Part shown: piece after piece, positions 55,689 through 64,000 of the stretch
How positions within the stretch are numbered: position 1 is the stretch's first letter
Layout: every line of letters begins with the position of its first letter
Assembly: GCA_018842655.1 (NCBI GenBank)
Contig: JAGTWN010000004.1
Coordinates: 2,666,001 to 2,730,000 of the forward strand
Length of the DNA stretch: 64,000 nucleotides
Source: Candidatus Pantoea haifensis
GTDB lineage: Bacteria; Pseudomonadota; Gammaproteobacteria; Enterobacterales; Enterobacteriaceae
Reading direction: 5' to 3'
Program-made: the position numbers and the translations under genes
The notes under the pieces: model-generated
Databases searched by the model: none
Told to the model about the DNA's origin: nothing
What the model saw: only the letters and a program-made list of their open reading frames with translations

Positions 55689-56225
55689 CTAGCCTTGATT
55701 GATTGCTTCCTTGATGGTCGCAACCGTCGCCGCTACAACCTCGTCCAGTGGATGATCAATATCCACGACTAATACATCAGCCTCATCGCTGCCTGGCTCT
55801 TCCAGCGTGGCGAACTGCGTCACCAACATTTGTGGCTTGAAAAAGTGGCCTTTACGCGCTTTAAGACGCGCTTCGATGGTGTCGAAATCCCCTTTCAGGT
55901 AGATGAAGCTCAGGTTGTCATTGCCCTGACGCAGGCTGTCACGGTAACGCTTTTTCAGTGCCGAACAGACAATGATCGAAATGGCCTGGGTACGCTGCAT
56001 GGCAAAAGCGGCATCATTCAGCGACTGTAACCAGGGCTGACGATCGTCATCATCCAGCGGATGGCCATCCGCCATTTTCAGGATGTTGGCACGCGGATGG
56101 AGAAAGTCACCGTCGAGAAAGGCGGTATTCAGTTGATGAGAAACCTGATTAGCGACAGCAGATTTACCGCTGCCTGAAACGCCCATCAGGATAAAAACGT
56201 GATGCGACGGGGAATGCGTTGTCAT
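55689..56225 (-). CDS. gntK: Gluconokinase GntK (thermoresistant type)
   Basis: 178-residue ATP-dependent kinase making 6-phosphogluconate for the Entner-Doudoroff or pentose phosphate pathway. P-loop GVSGSGKS, substrate region FLDGDFLHPRANILKMADGH, and CSALKKRYRDSLR. Start at 56225 (MTTHSPSHHVFILMG) by homology. Forms gntKU downstream of gntR, with a GntR operator in between. Confidence 0.95.
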   Translation of the reverse strand: MTTHSPSHHVFILMGVSGSGKSAVANQVSHQLNTAFLDGDFLHPRANILKMADGHPLDDDDRQPWLQSLNDAAFAMQRTQAISIIVCSALKKRYRDSLRQGNDNLSFIYLKGDFDTIEARLKARKGHFFKPQMLVTQFATLEEPGSDEADVLVVDIDHPLDEVVAATVATIKEAINQG

Positions 56226-56252
56226 TTTTCTGCTCCGGCAGGTGAATTTGCC

Positions 56253-56270
56253 AATGTTACCGATAACAAT
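56253..56270. promoter_or_regulatory. GntR operator upstream of gntKU
   Basis: AATGTTACCGATAACAAT is a palindrome of the form ATGTTA-N4-TAACA, the known GntR operator pattern, 28 bases before the gntK start. It predicts gluconate-responsive repression by the adjacent GntR. Confidence 0.7.
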
Positions 56271-56363
56271 GTCGGTTCTCATTGTCTTGACCACTTAACA
56301 GCCTGGCAACCTTTTTACCTGGAAAAGCACAAAAGTGTGAACTGACTCATAAATTTGTCAGAA

Positions 56364-57358
56364 TCAGATGCTGCCGCCTTCCGCGATCTCAAAACCTACA
56401 TCTAACGGCTCTGTTACGCTGTGATCGCCTGCAATACGCGCCAGTAACAGTGCCGCAGCTTCACGCCCCATTCGGTCACGCGGCGTAAGCACCGTTGCCA
56501 GACGCGGCGTCACTACCTGAGCGATGTCATGACCGTGAAAACCTGCAATCGCCATCTGCGCAGGCACCTGTAACCCCTGGCGCTGGCACTCAAACATTGC
56601 GCCAACGGCCAGGTCATCATTAGTACAAAACAGGCTGTCAGTTTCAGGGTAAAGGCGCTGGGCTTCACGAAGTAGTTCGCCACCGGCGCTGAACGACGAT
56701 GCATCTTCCATCATCACGCTACGCGGCGTCAGCCCCGCCTCGCGCATGGCTTTTTCATAGCCGCGTTGCTTTTGTAGCGTGCGCTCATCCAGGCGAGCGC
56801 CCAAATAAACCGTGTGGCGATGTCCCTTTTTTAGGATAGCCTGGGTCATCTGACGCGCCGCTTCAACATTGTCAAAACCCACGGCCATGTCCAGGCACGG
56901 CGTGACGCAATCCATCACTTCAATAACCGGAATGCCTGCAACTTCCAGCATACGCAGCGTACCCGGCGTATGGCTGCGCTCCGTCAGGATCACCCCGTCA
57001 ATATTCCAGCCCAACAGCGAACGCAACTGCAACTCTTCTTTTTGCGGGTTATAGCCAAAGTGAGCCACCAGCGTTTGATAACCCGCTTCATCAGTCACCG
57101 CTTCGATGCCACGCAGCACATCCGCAAAAACCTGGTTGGTGAGTGAAGGCAGCAGCACACCGATGGCGCGACTGGTGGCGTTGGAAAGCATATCGGGGGC
57201 GCGGTTAGGGATATAACCGAGTTCATCCAGCGCCACAGCAATCTTCTCACGCAGTGCGAGGGAGACCTGCTCAGGATTGCGCAAATAGCGGCTGACGGTC
57301 ATTTTTGTGATGCCGACGCGATCGGCAACATCCTGTAATACCGGTCTTTTTTCTTCAT
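56364..57358 (-). CDS. gntR: Gluconate utilization repressor GntR (frameshifted)
   Basis: LacI-family repressor released by gluconate. The long frame begins at MTVSRYLRNPEQVS (57302), inside the helix-turn-helix. The full N-terminus (MKKKRPVLQDVADRVGITKM) starts at 57358 once one T is restored in the run 57347-57352. Corrected length 331, identical to E. coli. The effector domain (SRAIGVLLPSLTNQVFADVL, FCTNDDLAVGAMF) is intact. Confidence 0.93.
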
Positions 57359-57418
57359 CGTAAGCGCCTGGGGACAGAGTTACGATGAGTCTATCATTAA
57401 ATTGTCACAGAATAGCCA

Positions 57419-57442
57419 ATGGGGCGCGACGATGCGCCCCAT
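57419..57442. terminator. Possible terminator hairpin between yhhW and gntR
   Basis: ATGGGGCGC at 57419-57427 pairs perfectly with GCGCCCCAT at 57434-57442, seven bases after the yhhW stop on the minus strand. No U tract follows in that direction, so it may only be a weak terminator. Confidence 0.45.
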
Positions 57443-57448
57443 CACGCT

Positions 57449-58143
57449 TTAGACCGGTGGCAGATCAAACAGCAGCACTTCAGCATCACGCTCTGCCTGA
57501 AGGATCAGGGCAGATTCATCCCAAATCGCCAGCGCATCACTGGTTCCCACAGCCTGGCCGTTCACAGTGACATCACCTTTTACTACCTGAATCCAGATGC
57601 GACGTCCCGCTTCGATCTCAATGCTGTCATTATCGCCAGCGGCCAACACCCAGCGCGACAGCGTCATATCCTGATAAACCTTTAACGAGCCGTCACGTGC
57701 GTCTGGCGTCAGGACAAACTGACGTCCTTTTACATCCGGGAAGCGACGCTGATCGTAACGCGGTTCAATGCCAGTGCGCTCAGGGATAATCCAAATTTGA
57801 TACAGATGCAGCGCCTCGGTGTTGCTGGCATTGTATTCAGAGTGGCGCACACCCGAACCGGCGCTCATGATCTGAAACTCACCTGCCGGAATCTGCTCTT
57901 TGTTGCCCATGCTGTCCTGATGTTCCACGGTGCCCGACAGGACATAGGTCAGAATTTCCATATCTTTGTGCGGATGAGTACCAAAACCCTGGCCCGCGTC
58001 GATAATATCTTCGTTAATCACCCGCAGCGCGAAAAGCCCATAAAGTTAGCGTCATAATAATTGGCAAAAGAAAAAGTATGCCAGCTCTCTAACCAACCGT
58101 GCCGGGCATGACCGCGTTCTTCCGCTTTACGTACGTAAATCAT
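57449..58143 (-). CDS. yhhW: Pirin-family quercetin 2,3-dioxygenase YhhW (frameshifted)
   Basis: Bicupin pirin-like protein; the E. coli homologue has quercetinase activity in vitro. Metal ligands sit in [19 protein letters not shown] and [10 protein letters not shown]. The first 44 residues (from [18 protein letters not shown] at 58143) are in a different frame because one C is missing near 58030. Corrected length 231, identical to E. coli. Lies directly downstream of RyhB on the same strand. Confidence 0.9.
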
Positions 58144-58285
58144 GTTCAATTCTCCTCAATGTTTTTTCATAGTCTGTGCTTGAGGAGCCGGGATTGATAG
58201 CTGAAAAAGTTCACTTCTCTGTTCAAAAAAATGAACGAGCAGGCAAAGGTGGGTCAAGCAGTTTGACAAGGCATGAATGGCAGAC

Positions 58286-58378
58286 AAAAAAAGCCAGCAC
58301 CCGGCTGGCTAAGAAACACTGGAAGCAATGTGAGCAATGTCGTGCTTTCCGCAGGGTCAGTAGAGATCCCGGGAACGC
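58286..58378 (-). ncRNA. ryhB: RyhB iron-stress small RNA
   Basis: Hfq-dependent sRNA that represses iron-using proteins under iron starvation. The minus strand carries the conserved core AAAGCACGACATTGCTCACA, followed by TTGCTTCCAG and the Rho-independent terminator AGCCAGC-ACCCG-GCTGGCT with a seven-base T run (58286-58292). The core and terminator match E. coli RyhB nearly base for base; the first ~30 bases differ. A Fur box and -35/-10 lie directly upstream. The 5' end is inferred from the -10 position. In E. coli ryhB is near yhhW too, between yhhX and yhhY, which are absent here. Confidence 0.93.
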
Positions 58379-58380
58379 AA

Positions 58381-58399
58381 GGCAATAATAATCATTATC
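58381..58399. promoter_or_regulatory. Fur box of ryhB
   Basis: GGCAATAATAATCATTATC matches 16 of 19 positions of the classical Fur consensus GATAATGATAATCATTATC. It overlaps the predicted ryhB -10 element, so iron-loaded Fur would block transcription. Confidence 0.85.
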
Positions 58400-58414
58400 A
58401 TTCGCGTTTGTAAA
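58385..58414 (-). promoter_or_regulatory. ryhB promoter
   Basis: On the minus strand, TTTACA (58414-58409) and TATTAT (58390-58385) are separated by 18 bases, placing the start near 58378. Both elements are embedded in or next to the Fur box. Confidence 0.7.
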
Positions 58415-58487
58415 GGATTTTTGCGAATAATTTCACGCACATTGATTTTTAATCCCTTGATGTTAAAAAGGTTTTAATCAGCGAAGG

Positions 58488-60239
58488 TCAATAGCCCGCA
58501 CTGAGATCGTCAACACTGCGTGGATCCGATGCCCCATACAACATGCCGTCCGGACCAATCATGATGCTTTGCGTGCTACCCATCGCAGGCAGCACTTTTA
58601 CGTGTTGGCCTTTGTTTTCCAACAGGCGAAGCGTATCCGGACTGAAGCCCTTTTCAACACGTAACTGATCCGGTAACCATTGATGATGAAAGCGCGGCGC
58701 GTTAGTCGCTTCCGCTACGTTCATGCCGAAATCAATGCTGTTCACGACCATTTGCAACACGGTAGTAATGATGCGGCTGCCTCCAGGGCTACCGGTCACC
58801 AGCCAGGTTTTGCCCTCTTTCGCGACGATAGTGGGCGACATGGAGGAGAGCGGGCGTTTAGCGGGTTGTACCGCATTAGCCTCGCCACCCACCAGGCCAT
58901 AGACATTTGGCGTGCCCGGCTTGGCTGAGAAATCATCCATTTCATTGTTCAGCAGAATGCCGCTGTTGCCCGCCACGATGCCGCTACCAAAATAGGTGTT
59001 CAGCGTGTAGGTCACAGCAACGGCATTGCCTTTACTATCCACCACCGAGAAATGGGTTGTTTGATTACTTTCGTAAGGCGCGAGTTTGCCGGGTTTGATC
59101 TCGCTGGACGGGCGCGCTTTGGCAACATCAATCTGCTGTGCCAGCGACTTCGCATAAGCTTTGCTGGTCAGTGCCTGCTGCGGCACCTTCACGAAATCGG
59201 GATCGCCAAGATATTCGGAGCGGTCGGCATAGGCATATTTTTCCGCTTCTGCCATGATCTGCATGGCATCAGCACTGCCGAACCCCATTTTCGCCAGATC
59301 AAAATTTTCAAGGATATTGAGGATCTGAACGATGTGAATCCCACCTGATGACGGTGGCGGCATCGAAAAGACCTCATAGCCGCGATAGGTGCCGCTGACG
59401 GGCTTGCGTTCAACGGCGCGATAGGCAGCTAAATCAGCTTTGTTAATTAAGCCGTTGTTTCGGGCCATTTCCCCAGCGATTTCAGCGGCAATCTCGCCCT
59501 GATAAAAAGCTTCAGGCCCTTGCTGAGCAATCAGTTGCAGACTGCGTGCAAGATTTTTCTGCACCAGCCGATCGCCCTTCTGCCATGGTTTGCCGTCCGG
59601 TTTGAAAAAGATCGCTTTGCTGTTGGCATGACTGAGCAGCACTTCTGTGCCATAGGTTTTCAGGTCATCTGCCAGCGCATCGTTAACCACAATGCCATCG
59701 CGGGCCAGTTTGATGGCGGGTTGCAGCAGCTTGCTGAGCGGCAGCGTGCCATATTTCTGCGCGGCCAGGGCGAAACCAGCAACCGTGCCCGGCGTGCCTG
59801 AAGCCAGATGAGAAGTGAGCGATAATTTACTGTCGGCGTTGCCCTGCTTATCCAGGAACATATCGCGTGAAGCGCGGCCAGGAGCCATTTCACGGAAGTC
59901 GATGGCCGTCGTGCGGCCTGAAGCGGTGCGCAGCAGCATAAATCCGCCGCCGCCAAGATTACCCGCTTGCGGATGAGTCACGGCCAGGGCAAAACCAACC
60001 GCAACGGCGGCATCAACCGCGTTGCCGCCCTGGCGCAGAATATCAACACCCACCTGCGTTGCCATGGCATCGACTGAAGCAACCATGCCGTGCTGCGCCT
60101 TTACCGGATGGAACGTGTCGCTTTCAATTCCATAGGAAACCGGTGGCGACGAATGGGGTGCTGCACCGGCCACGCTGACAACGGTGAAACTCATCAATAA
60201 TGACCAGCAGAGCTGGCGAATACGGTTCTGTTTTTTCAT
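58488..60239 (-). CDS. ggt: Periplasmic gamma-glutamyltranspeptidase Ggt
   Basis: 583-residue Ntn-hydrolase that cleaves glutathione and transfers gamma-glutamyl groups. Signal peptide MKKQNRIRQLCWSLLMSF...VAGA; the proenzyme self-cleaves before the catalytic Thr in ESNQTTHFSVVD (around residue 394), giving large and small subunits. PLSSMSPTIV and GSPGGSRIITTVLQ of the small subunit are conserved. Uninterrupted. Divergent from yhhA. Confidence 0.95.
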   Translation of the reverse strand: MKKQNRIRQLCWSLLMSFTVVSVAGAAPHSSPPVSYGIESDTFHPVKAQHGMVASVDAMATQVGVDILRQGGNAVDAAVAVGFALAVTHPQAGNLGGGGFMLLRTASGRTTAIDFREMAPGRASRDMFLDKQGNADSKLSLTSHLASGTPGTVAGFALAAQKYGTLPLSKLLQPAIKLARDGIVVNDALADDLKTYGTEVLLSHANSKAIFFKPDGKPWQKGDRLVQKNLARSLQLIAQQGPEAFYQGEIAAEIAGEMARNNGLINKADLAAYRAVERKPVSGTYRGYEVFSMPPPSSGGIHIVQILNILENFDLAKMGFGSADAMQIMAEAEKYAYADRSEYLGDPDFVKVPQQALTSKAYAKSLAQQIDVAKARPSSEIKPGKLAPYESNQTTHFSVVDSKGNAVAVTYTLNTYFGSGIVAGNSGILLNNEMDDFSAKPGTPNVYGLVGGEANAVQPAKRPLSSMSPTIVAKEGKTWLVTGSPGGSRIITTVLQMVVNSIDFGMNVAEATNAPRFHHQWLPDQLRVEKGFSPDTLRLLENKGQHVKVLPAMGSTQSIMIGPDGMLYGASDPRSVDDLSAGY

Positions 60240-60438
60240 CCTGCCACCACCTTTATTAATTTACATTTATTATCATTTCTACAAGTGGCTACAAATACAG
60301 CAAAAAAATGGCAGCTAAGTCAAATTCGGCACATACCTGAATGTGGAGTCTGTGATATTGCATAAACTTATGCAGGCGGCCCATGCGCACAAATTCAGCG
60401 CGTTGCACACAGTAGCGGCTGCCTTTACGGAGGATGTT

Positions 60439-60717
60439 ATGAAGAAATGGCTAATTATTTTTGCGGCATTATTACCGTTAACCGGCATGGCGAACATGCT
60501 GAACAGCACAAACGATCCAAACAAACCGGGTTATAACCCCAGCCAGCAACGGATGCAAACCCAGATGCAGATCCAGCAGCAGCAGCAGCAAACGAAGTTG
60601 CAGCAGGATCAGCAGCGGCAAAATCAGGATTTACAGCGCAAAATGCAGGAGCAGCGAAACAGTGCCCAGCAGCGCGTTATTCGTACGCAGCCGGGCCAGC
60701 AGCAAAATCAAAACTAA
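60439..60717 (+). CDS. yhhA: YhhA, small exported Gln-rich protein (DUF2756)
   Basis: 92-residue protein with a signal peptide ([18 protein letters not shown]) and a mature part dominated by glutamines and basic residues (a run near residues 45-55). The start at 60439 has GGAGG six bases upstream; a longer frame from 60343 is rejected. Shorter than E. coli YhhA (146). Its stop overlaps the convergent ugpQ stop. Function unknown. Confidence 0.82.
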   Translation: MKKWLIIFAALLPLTGMANMLNSTNDPNKPGYNPSQQRMQTQMQIQQQQQQTKLQQDQQRQNQDLQRKMQEQRNSAQQRVIRTQPGQQQNQN

Positions 60718-61457
60718 GCGAAATCGGGGCCAATAATGTCGATGCAGTCGGTACAGATAGCATCGACGCCCCACTTGAGTAATGTCCGTGCCCGTTCCGG
60801 GCTGTTCACGGTATAGGCTAAAATACGTAAGCCTGCCGCTTTCAGTTCAGCGACGCGCGCTTCATCCAGCACCTTGTGATTGAGATGAATCGATACGCAG
60901 TCTAAGGCGCGCGTTTTTTCTTGCCACTGCGCATCCCAGCTGTGCGACAACAATCCGCGTGGCAGTGTCGGTTCCGCCTGCATTGCCGCTTCCAGCGCCT
61001 CAAAGGAAAAAGAGGAGAGCAGCGGTGCGGTTTGTCCCTGCCACAGTTCTGCCGCAGCCAAGGCCACAGCGCGTCCGGTTTCGACGTCACTGCCGGTAGT
61101 GGGTTTAATTTCAATATTGGCCATCATCTGATGCTGACGACAGCGCGCAGCCACACCATCCAGGCGCGCCAGCGGTTCACCCGTGAATTGATGGCTAAAC
61201 CAGTCACCTGCATCTAACTGCGCCAGCTTCTCCCAGGGCAGCTCACTCGCGACACCCCAGCCATTACTGGTGCGATCCAGCGTGTCGTCATGCAGCAAAA
61301 AGATCTGCGCATCACCTGAAAGTTTGACATCAAATTCAATCATCTGATGACCATATTTCGCGCCGATATCAATGGCTGCTAAGGTATTTTCCGGTGCCAG
61401 TTTACCCCCGCCACGATGAGCAACGATGTGCGGGTAAGGCCAGTAGTGTTGACTCAT
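60714..61457 (-). CDS. ugpQ: Glycerophosphodiester phosphodiesterase UgpQ
   Basis: 247-residue cytoplasmic GDPD hydrolysing imported glycerophosphodiesters to glycerol 3-phosphate and alcohol. Catalytic [24 protein letters not shown] and [13 protein letters not shown], and IEIKPT are conserved. It overlaps ugpC by four bases and is the last ugp gene. Confidence 0.94.
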   Translation of the reverse strand: MSQHYWPYPHIVAHRGGGKLAPENTLAAIDIGAKYGHQMIEFDVKLSGDAQIFLLHDDTLDRTSNGWGVASELPWEKLAQLDAGDWFSHQFTGEPLARLDGVAARCRQHQMMANIEIKPTTGSDVETGRAVALAAAELWQGQTAPLLSSFSFEALEAAMQAEPTLPRGLLSHSWDAQWQEKTRALDCVSIHLNHKVLDEARVAELKAAGLRILAYTVNSPERARTLLKWGVDAICTDCIDIIGPDFA

Positions 61458-62521
61458 TCCAGACGCCTTCCGTGAGTTGAATCGAAGAAGTGTAACGCAT
61501 CTGACGGCAGATGCAGCCACAGCGTGCTGCCCGCCTGCGGACGCTCGCTGTGCGGCAAACGAACCACTAAACGCGCCTTGCCAAGTCGCCCGTGCGCAAG
61601 ATTATCCGCGCCCAGCATTTCCAGCGTTTCCACCTGTAAAGGAATACCTTCATTTTCACGGCAGAGCTGAATATGCTCCGGGCGAATGCCGAGCGTGACC
61701 GGGCGATCGGCCCACTTGGCTTTGCTCTTATCCAGCGGCAGTGCAGCACCATTAAGGTTGAAACGCGTGCCGTCGCCGTTGATCTGCCCTGGCAAAAGGT
61801 TCATCGCCGGTGCGCCGATAAACGAGGCGACAAACTGGCTGGCGGGCCGCTCATACACCTCAACCGGCGTGCCGATCTGCTCAACAATGCCTTTGTTCAT
61901 TACCATCACGCGCTGCGCCAGCGTCATCGCTTCAACCTGATCGTGAGTAACATACAGGCTGGTGGTTTTCAGTCGGCGATGCAACTGTTGCAGTTCCAGA
62001 CGCATCTGCACACGCAGCCGCGCATCAAGGTTAGACAGCGGTTCATCAAACAGAAAAACCGCTGGCTCGCGTACAATGGCCCGGCCCATCGCCACGCGCT
62101 GGCGCTGCCCACCCGACAGCTCACGCGGACGGCGACTCAGCAGGTTTTCCAACTCCAGACTGCGCGCCGTCTCCAGCACACGTTGACGAATTTGCGCCTT
62201 ACCCATGCCGCGAATCTTCAGCCCGTAAGCCATATTCTCTTCCACGGACATGTGCGGATAGAGAGCGTAGTTTTGAAAAACCATCGCAATGCCACGATCT
62301 TTAGGCTCTTCATGGGTAACACGTTTGCCATCGATATAGATATCACCGGATGTGACCTGCTCCAGTCCGGCAACCATCCGCAGTAGCGTAGATTTACCGC
62401 AGCCGGATGGCCCTACCATCACCATAAATTCACCATCGTTTACCGTGACATTGAGCGGCTGAATGATTTGATTCTTACCATCATAGGATTTTGTTACCGC
62501 CTGAAGCGTTACGCCTGCCAT
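61454..62521 (-). CDS. ugpC: sn-glycerol-3-phosphate ABC transporter ATPase UgpC
   Basis: 355-residue ATP-binding subunit of the MalK type. Walker [13 protein letters not shown], signature [15 protein letters not shown], Walker [14 protein letters not shown]-loop [11 protein letters not shown], and a C-terminal TOBE/regulatory domain from about residue 240. Pairs with UgpA/UgpE permeases encoded upstream. Uninterrupted. Confidence 0.96.
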   Translation of the reverse strand: MAGVTLQAVTKSYDGKNQIIQPLNVTVNDGEFMVMVGPSGCGKSTLLRMVAGLEQVTSGDIYIDGKRVTHEEPKDRGIAMVFQNYALYPHMSVEENMAYGLKIRGMGKAQIRQRVLETARSLELENLLSRRPRELSGGQRQRVAMGRAIVREPAVFLFDEPLSNLDARLRVQMRLELQQLHRRLKTTSLYVTHDQVEAMTLAQRVMVMNKGIVEQIGTPVEVYERPASQFVASFIGAPAMNLLPGQINGDGTRFNLNGAALPLDKSKAKWADRPVTLGIRPEHIQLCRENEGIPLQVETLEMLGADNLAHGRLGKARLVVRLPHSERPQAGSTLWLHLPSDALHFFDSTHGRRLE

Positions 62522-62524
62522 TTT

Positions 62525-63369
62525 TTATTTCTCACTCTCAACCAGGCCACGCACAAAGGCGCGCTGCATGACAAATACCACCACAACCGGTGGGATTAAG
62601 GTTAGTAACATCGCCGCCATCACTTCGTTCCACTGCGTTGGCCCCCGCTGGTGGAGATCATGCTTTTAATCCCCGCTACCGCCGTGCCTAAACTGGCATC
62701 ATTAATAATCAGCAGTGGCCAGAGGTACTGATTCCAGCCGTAGATAAAAGTGATCACGAACAGCGCCGCCAGGTTGATTTTAGAGAGCGGCAGAACGATA
62801 TCCCAGAAAAAGCGCATCGGGCTGGCACCATCAATGCGTGCGGCTTCGACCAACTCATTCGGCAGCGACATAAAGAACTGGCGAAACAGGAAGGTGGCAG
62901 TAGCGGACGCCATCAGCGGCAGCGTCAGGCCGCTGTAGCTGTCGAGCATGTTCAAATCGGCGATTACCTGCACCGTGGGGAAAATACGCACTTCGACCGG
63001 TAACATCAAAGTGATAAAAATCAGCCAAAAGAACAGCGAGCGTAGCGGAAAACGAAACCACACCAGCGCGAATGCAGACAGAATCGACACGACAATTTTG
63101 CCCACAGTAATGCCAAGCGCCATGATCAGGCTGTTAAGCAGCATCAGGCCAAACGCCGGGCCACTGCCATTTACCCCCTGAGACCAGATACGCGAGACGT
63201 TTTCCCATAAATGCGTACCGGGGATTAACGTCATCGGCACCTGATATACCGCTTCGTTATCCAGCGTGGCAGCCACAAAGGCGATATACAACGGAAACAA
63301 AATCGTTAATACGCCCAGAATTAAAACGATATGGCTGAAGATATCCAGCCCGCGTCGATTCTCTGTCAT
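62525..63369 (-). CDS. ugpE: sn-glycerol-3-phosphate ABC transporter permease UgpE (frameshifted)
   Basis: Inner-membrane permease with about six helices and the EAA loop [20 protein letters not shown] contacting UgpC. One C is missing in 62642-62646, so the C-terminal ~40 residues ([15 protein letters not shown] onward) lie in another frame to 62525. Corrected length 281, identical to E. coli. Overlaps ugpA by four bases and ends just before ugpC. Confidence 0.93.
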
Positions 63370-64000
63370 TGGTATTGCACCTTACGCTCGACAAAGCGGA
63401 ACTGAATTATCGTCAGGCCGATAACCAGCAGCATCAGCACTACCGACTGCGCCGCTGAGGATGAGAGATCCAAACCTGTAAAACCTTCACGATAGATTTT
63501 ATAGATGAGCGTGGTGGTCGCCTGTACCGGGCCGCCGCCTGTCGCCGCATCGATCACCGGGAAGGTATCGAAAAAAGCGTAGATAAGGTTGACCACCAGC
63601 AGAAAGAAACTCACCGGGGTAATCAACGGCAGTGATAAATTGAAAAAACGCCGTACCGGACCCGCGCCGTCAATGGCTGCCGCCTCAACCAGGGATTTCG
63701 GAATGGATTGCAGCGCCGCAAAGAAAAACAGGAAGTTGTAACTCATCTGCTGCCAGATCGAGGCCAGCACGATCAGGAACATCGCCTGACCGCTGTTCTG
63801 CGCATAGTTCCAGTTGTAGCCGATATGGTTCAGCAAAAAGCTGAACAGGCCCAGGCCGGGATTAAACAAAAACATCCACAACACCGCAGCCACCACTGGC
63901 GCGACGGCATAGGGCAACAGCAGCAGCATTTGATACAGCCTGCGCAGTCGCACCACATAATCCACCAGCGCCGCCAGCAGTAGCGAAAACACCATGCCGC
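63366..64000 (-). CDS. ugpA: sn-glycerol-3-phosphate ABC transporter permease UgpA (5'-partial)
   Basis: C-terminal ~210 residues of the partner permease, cut by the window edge; the frame stays open to 64000, so the Met codon at 63995 is internal. EAA loop [18 protein letters not shown] and the [18 protein letters not shown] segment match UgpA. ugpB is expected beyond the window. Confidence 0.94.
   Translation of the reverse strand, partial: GMVFSLLLAALVDYVVRLRRLYQMLLLLPYAVAPVVAAVLWMFLFNPGLGLFSFLLNHIGYNWNYAQNSGQAMFLIVLASIWQQMSYNFLFFFAALQSIPKSLVEAAAIDGAGPVRRFFNLSLPLITPVSFFLLVVNLIYAFFDTFPVIDAATGGGPVQATTTLIYKIYREGFTGLDLSSSAAQSVVLMLLVIGLTIIQFRFVERKVQYQ

Noticed and set aside
60343-60438. Longer start for yhhA
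   Set aside because: It would place the signal peptide 32 residues inside the protein; the ATG at 60439 has a good ribosome site and puts the signal sequence first.

Overview
The window is chromosomal DNA from a member of the Enterobacterales. Gene order and protein sequence follow the nirB-to-ugp segment of the Escherichia coli map almost gene for gene. Divergence and missing blocks (no feoABC, gntT, malPT, rtc, yhhX or yhhY) point to the Erwiniaceae, most likely Pantoea or a close relative. That placement is inference from recall of gene order and protein similarity; no search was run.

Layout. (1) 1-5044: nirBDC nitrite reduction and cysG siroheme synthesis. (2) 5115-11182, minus strand: aroK-aroB-damX-dam-rpe-gph-trpS. 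(3) 11547-14959: the hofMNOPQ set of pilus/DNA-uptake homologues, divergent from mrcA (PBP1a). (4) 17680-22908: nudE, igaA, yrfG, hslR, hslO. (5) 23194-30767: pckA, the ompR-envZ two-component system, a YjbE/GfcA-like secreted small protein, greB and tex. (6) 30943-32901: a GH13 sucrose-phosphorylase-family enzyme and a YdgH/BhsA-type periplasmic protein. (7) 33068-37303: bioH, gntX, nfuA, malQ. (8) 37625-41342: glpEGR and divergent glpD with GlpR operators. (9) 41343-42576: 1.2 kb without genes, filled with tandem repeats and an inverted pair of related structured elements. (10) 42577-52001: the complete glgBXCAP glycogen operon. (11) 52359-57358: asd, yhgN, gntU-gntK and gntR. (12) 57449-60717: yhhW, the Fur-regulated sRNA RyhB, ggt, yhhA. 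(13) 60714-64000: ugpA(partial)-ugpE-ugpC-ugpQ.

A dominant technical signal runs through the window. At least 26 single-base deletions interrupt about 20 conserved genes, several of them essential. All are losses of one base, and nearly all lie in homopolymer runs. Restoring the base gives proteins of exactly the family length (for example GlgA 477, GlgB 728, GntU 446, GntR 331, UgpE 281, IgaA 711). I therefore annotate these as intact genes carrying sequencing errors, give full spans, and mark each break.

The most interesting unexplained biology is the glpD/glgP convergent region. Each operon is followed directly, in sense orientation, by a related element: a tandem array of hairpin units, a CAGTTTCA box, a GCAGGCG box, an AAGGG/CCCTT hairpin, and a GATTTCTGA end. 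A 100-bp tandem repeat sits between the two elements.
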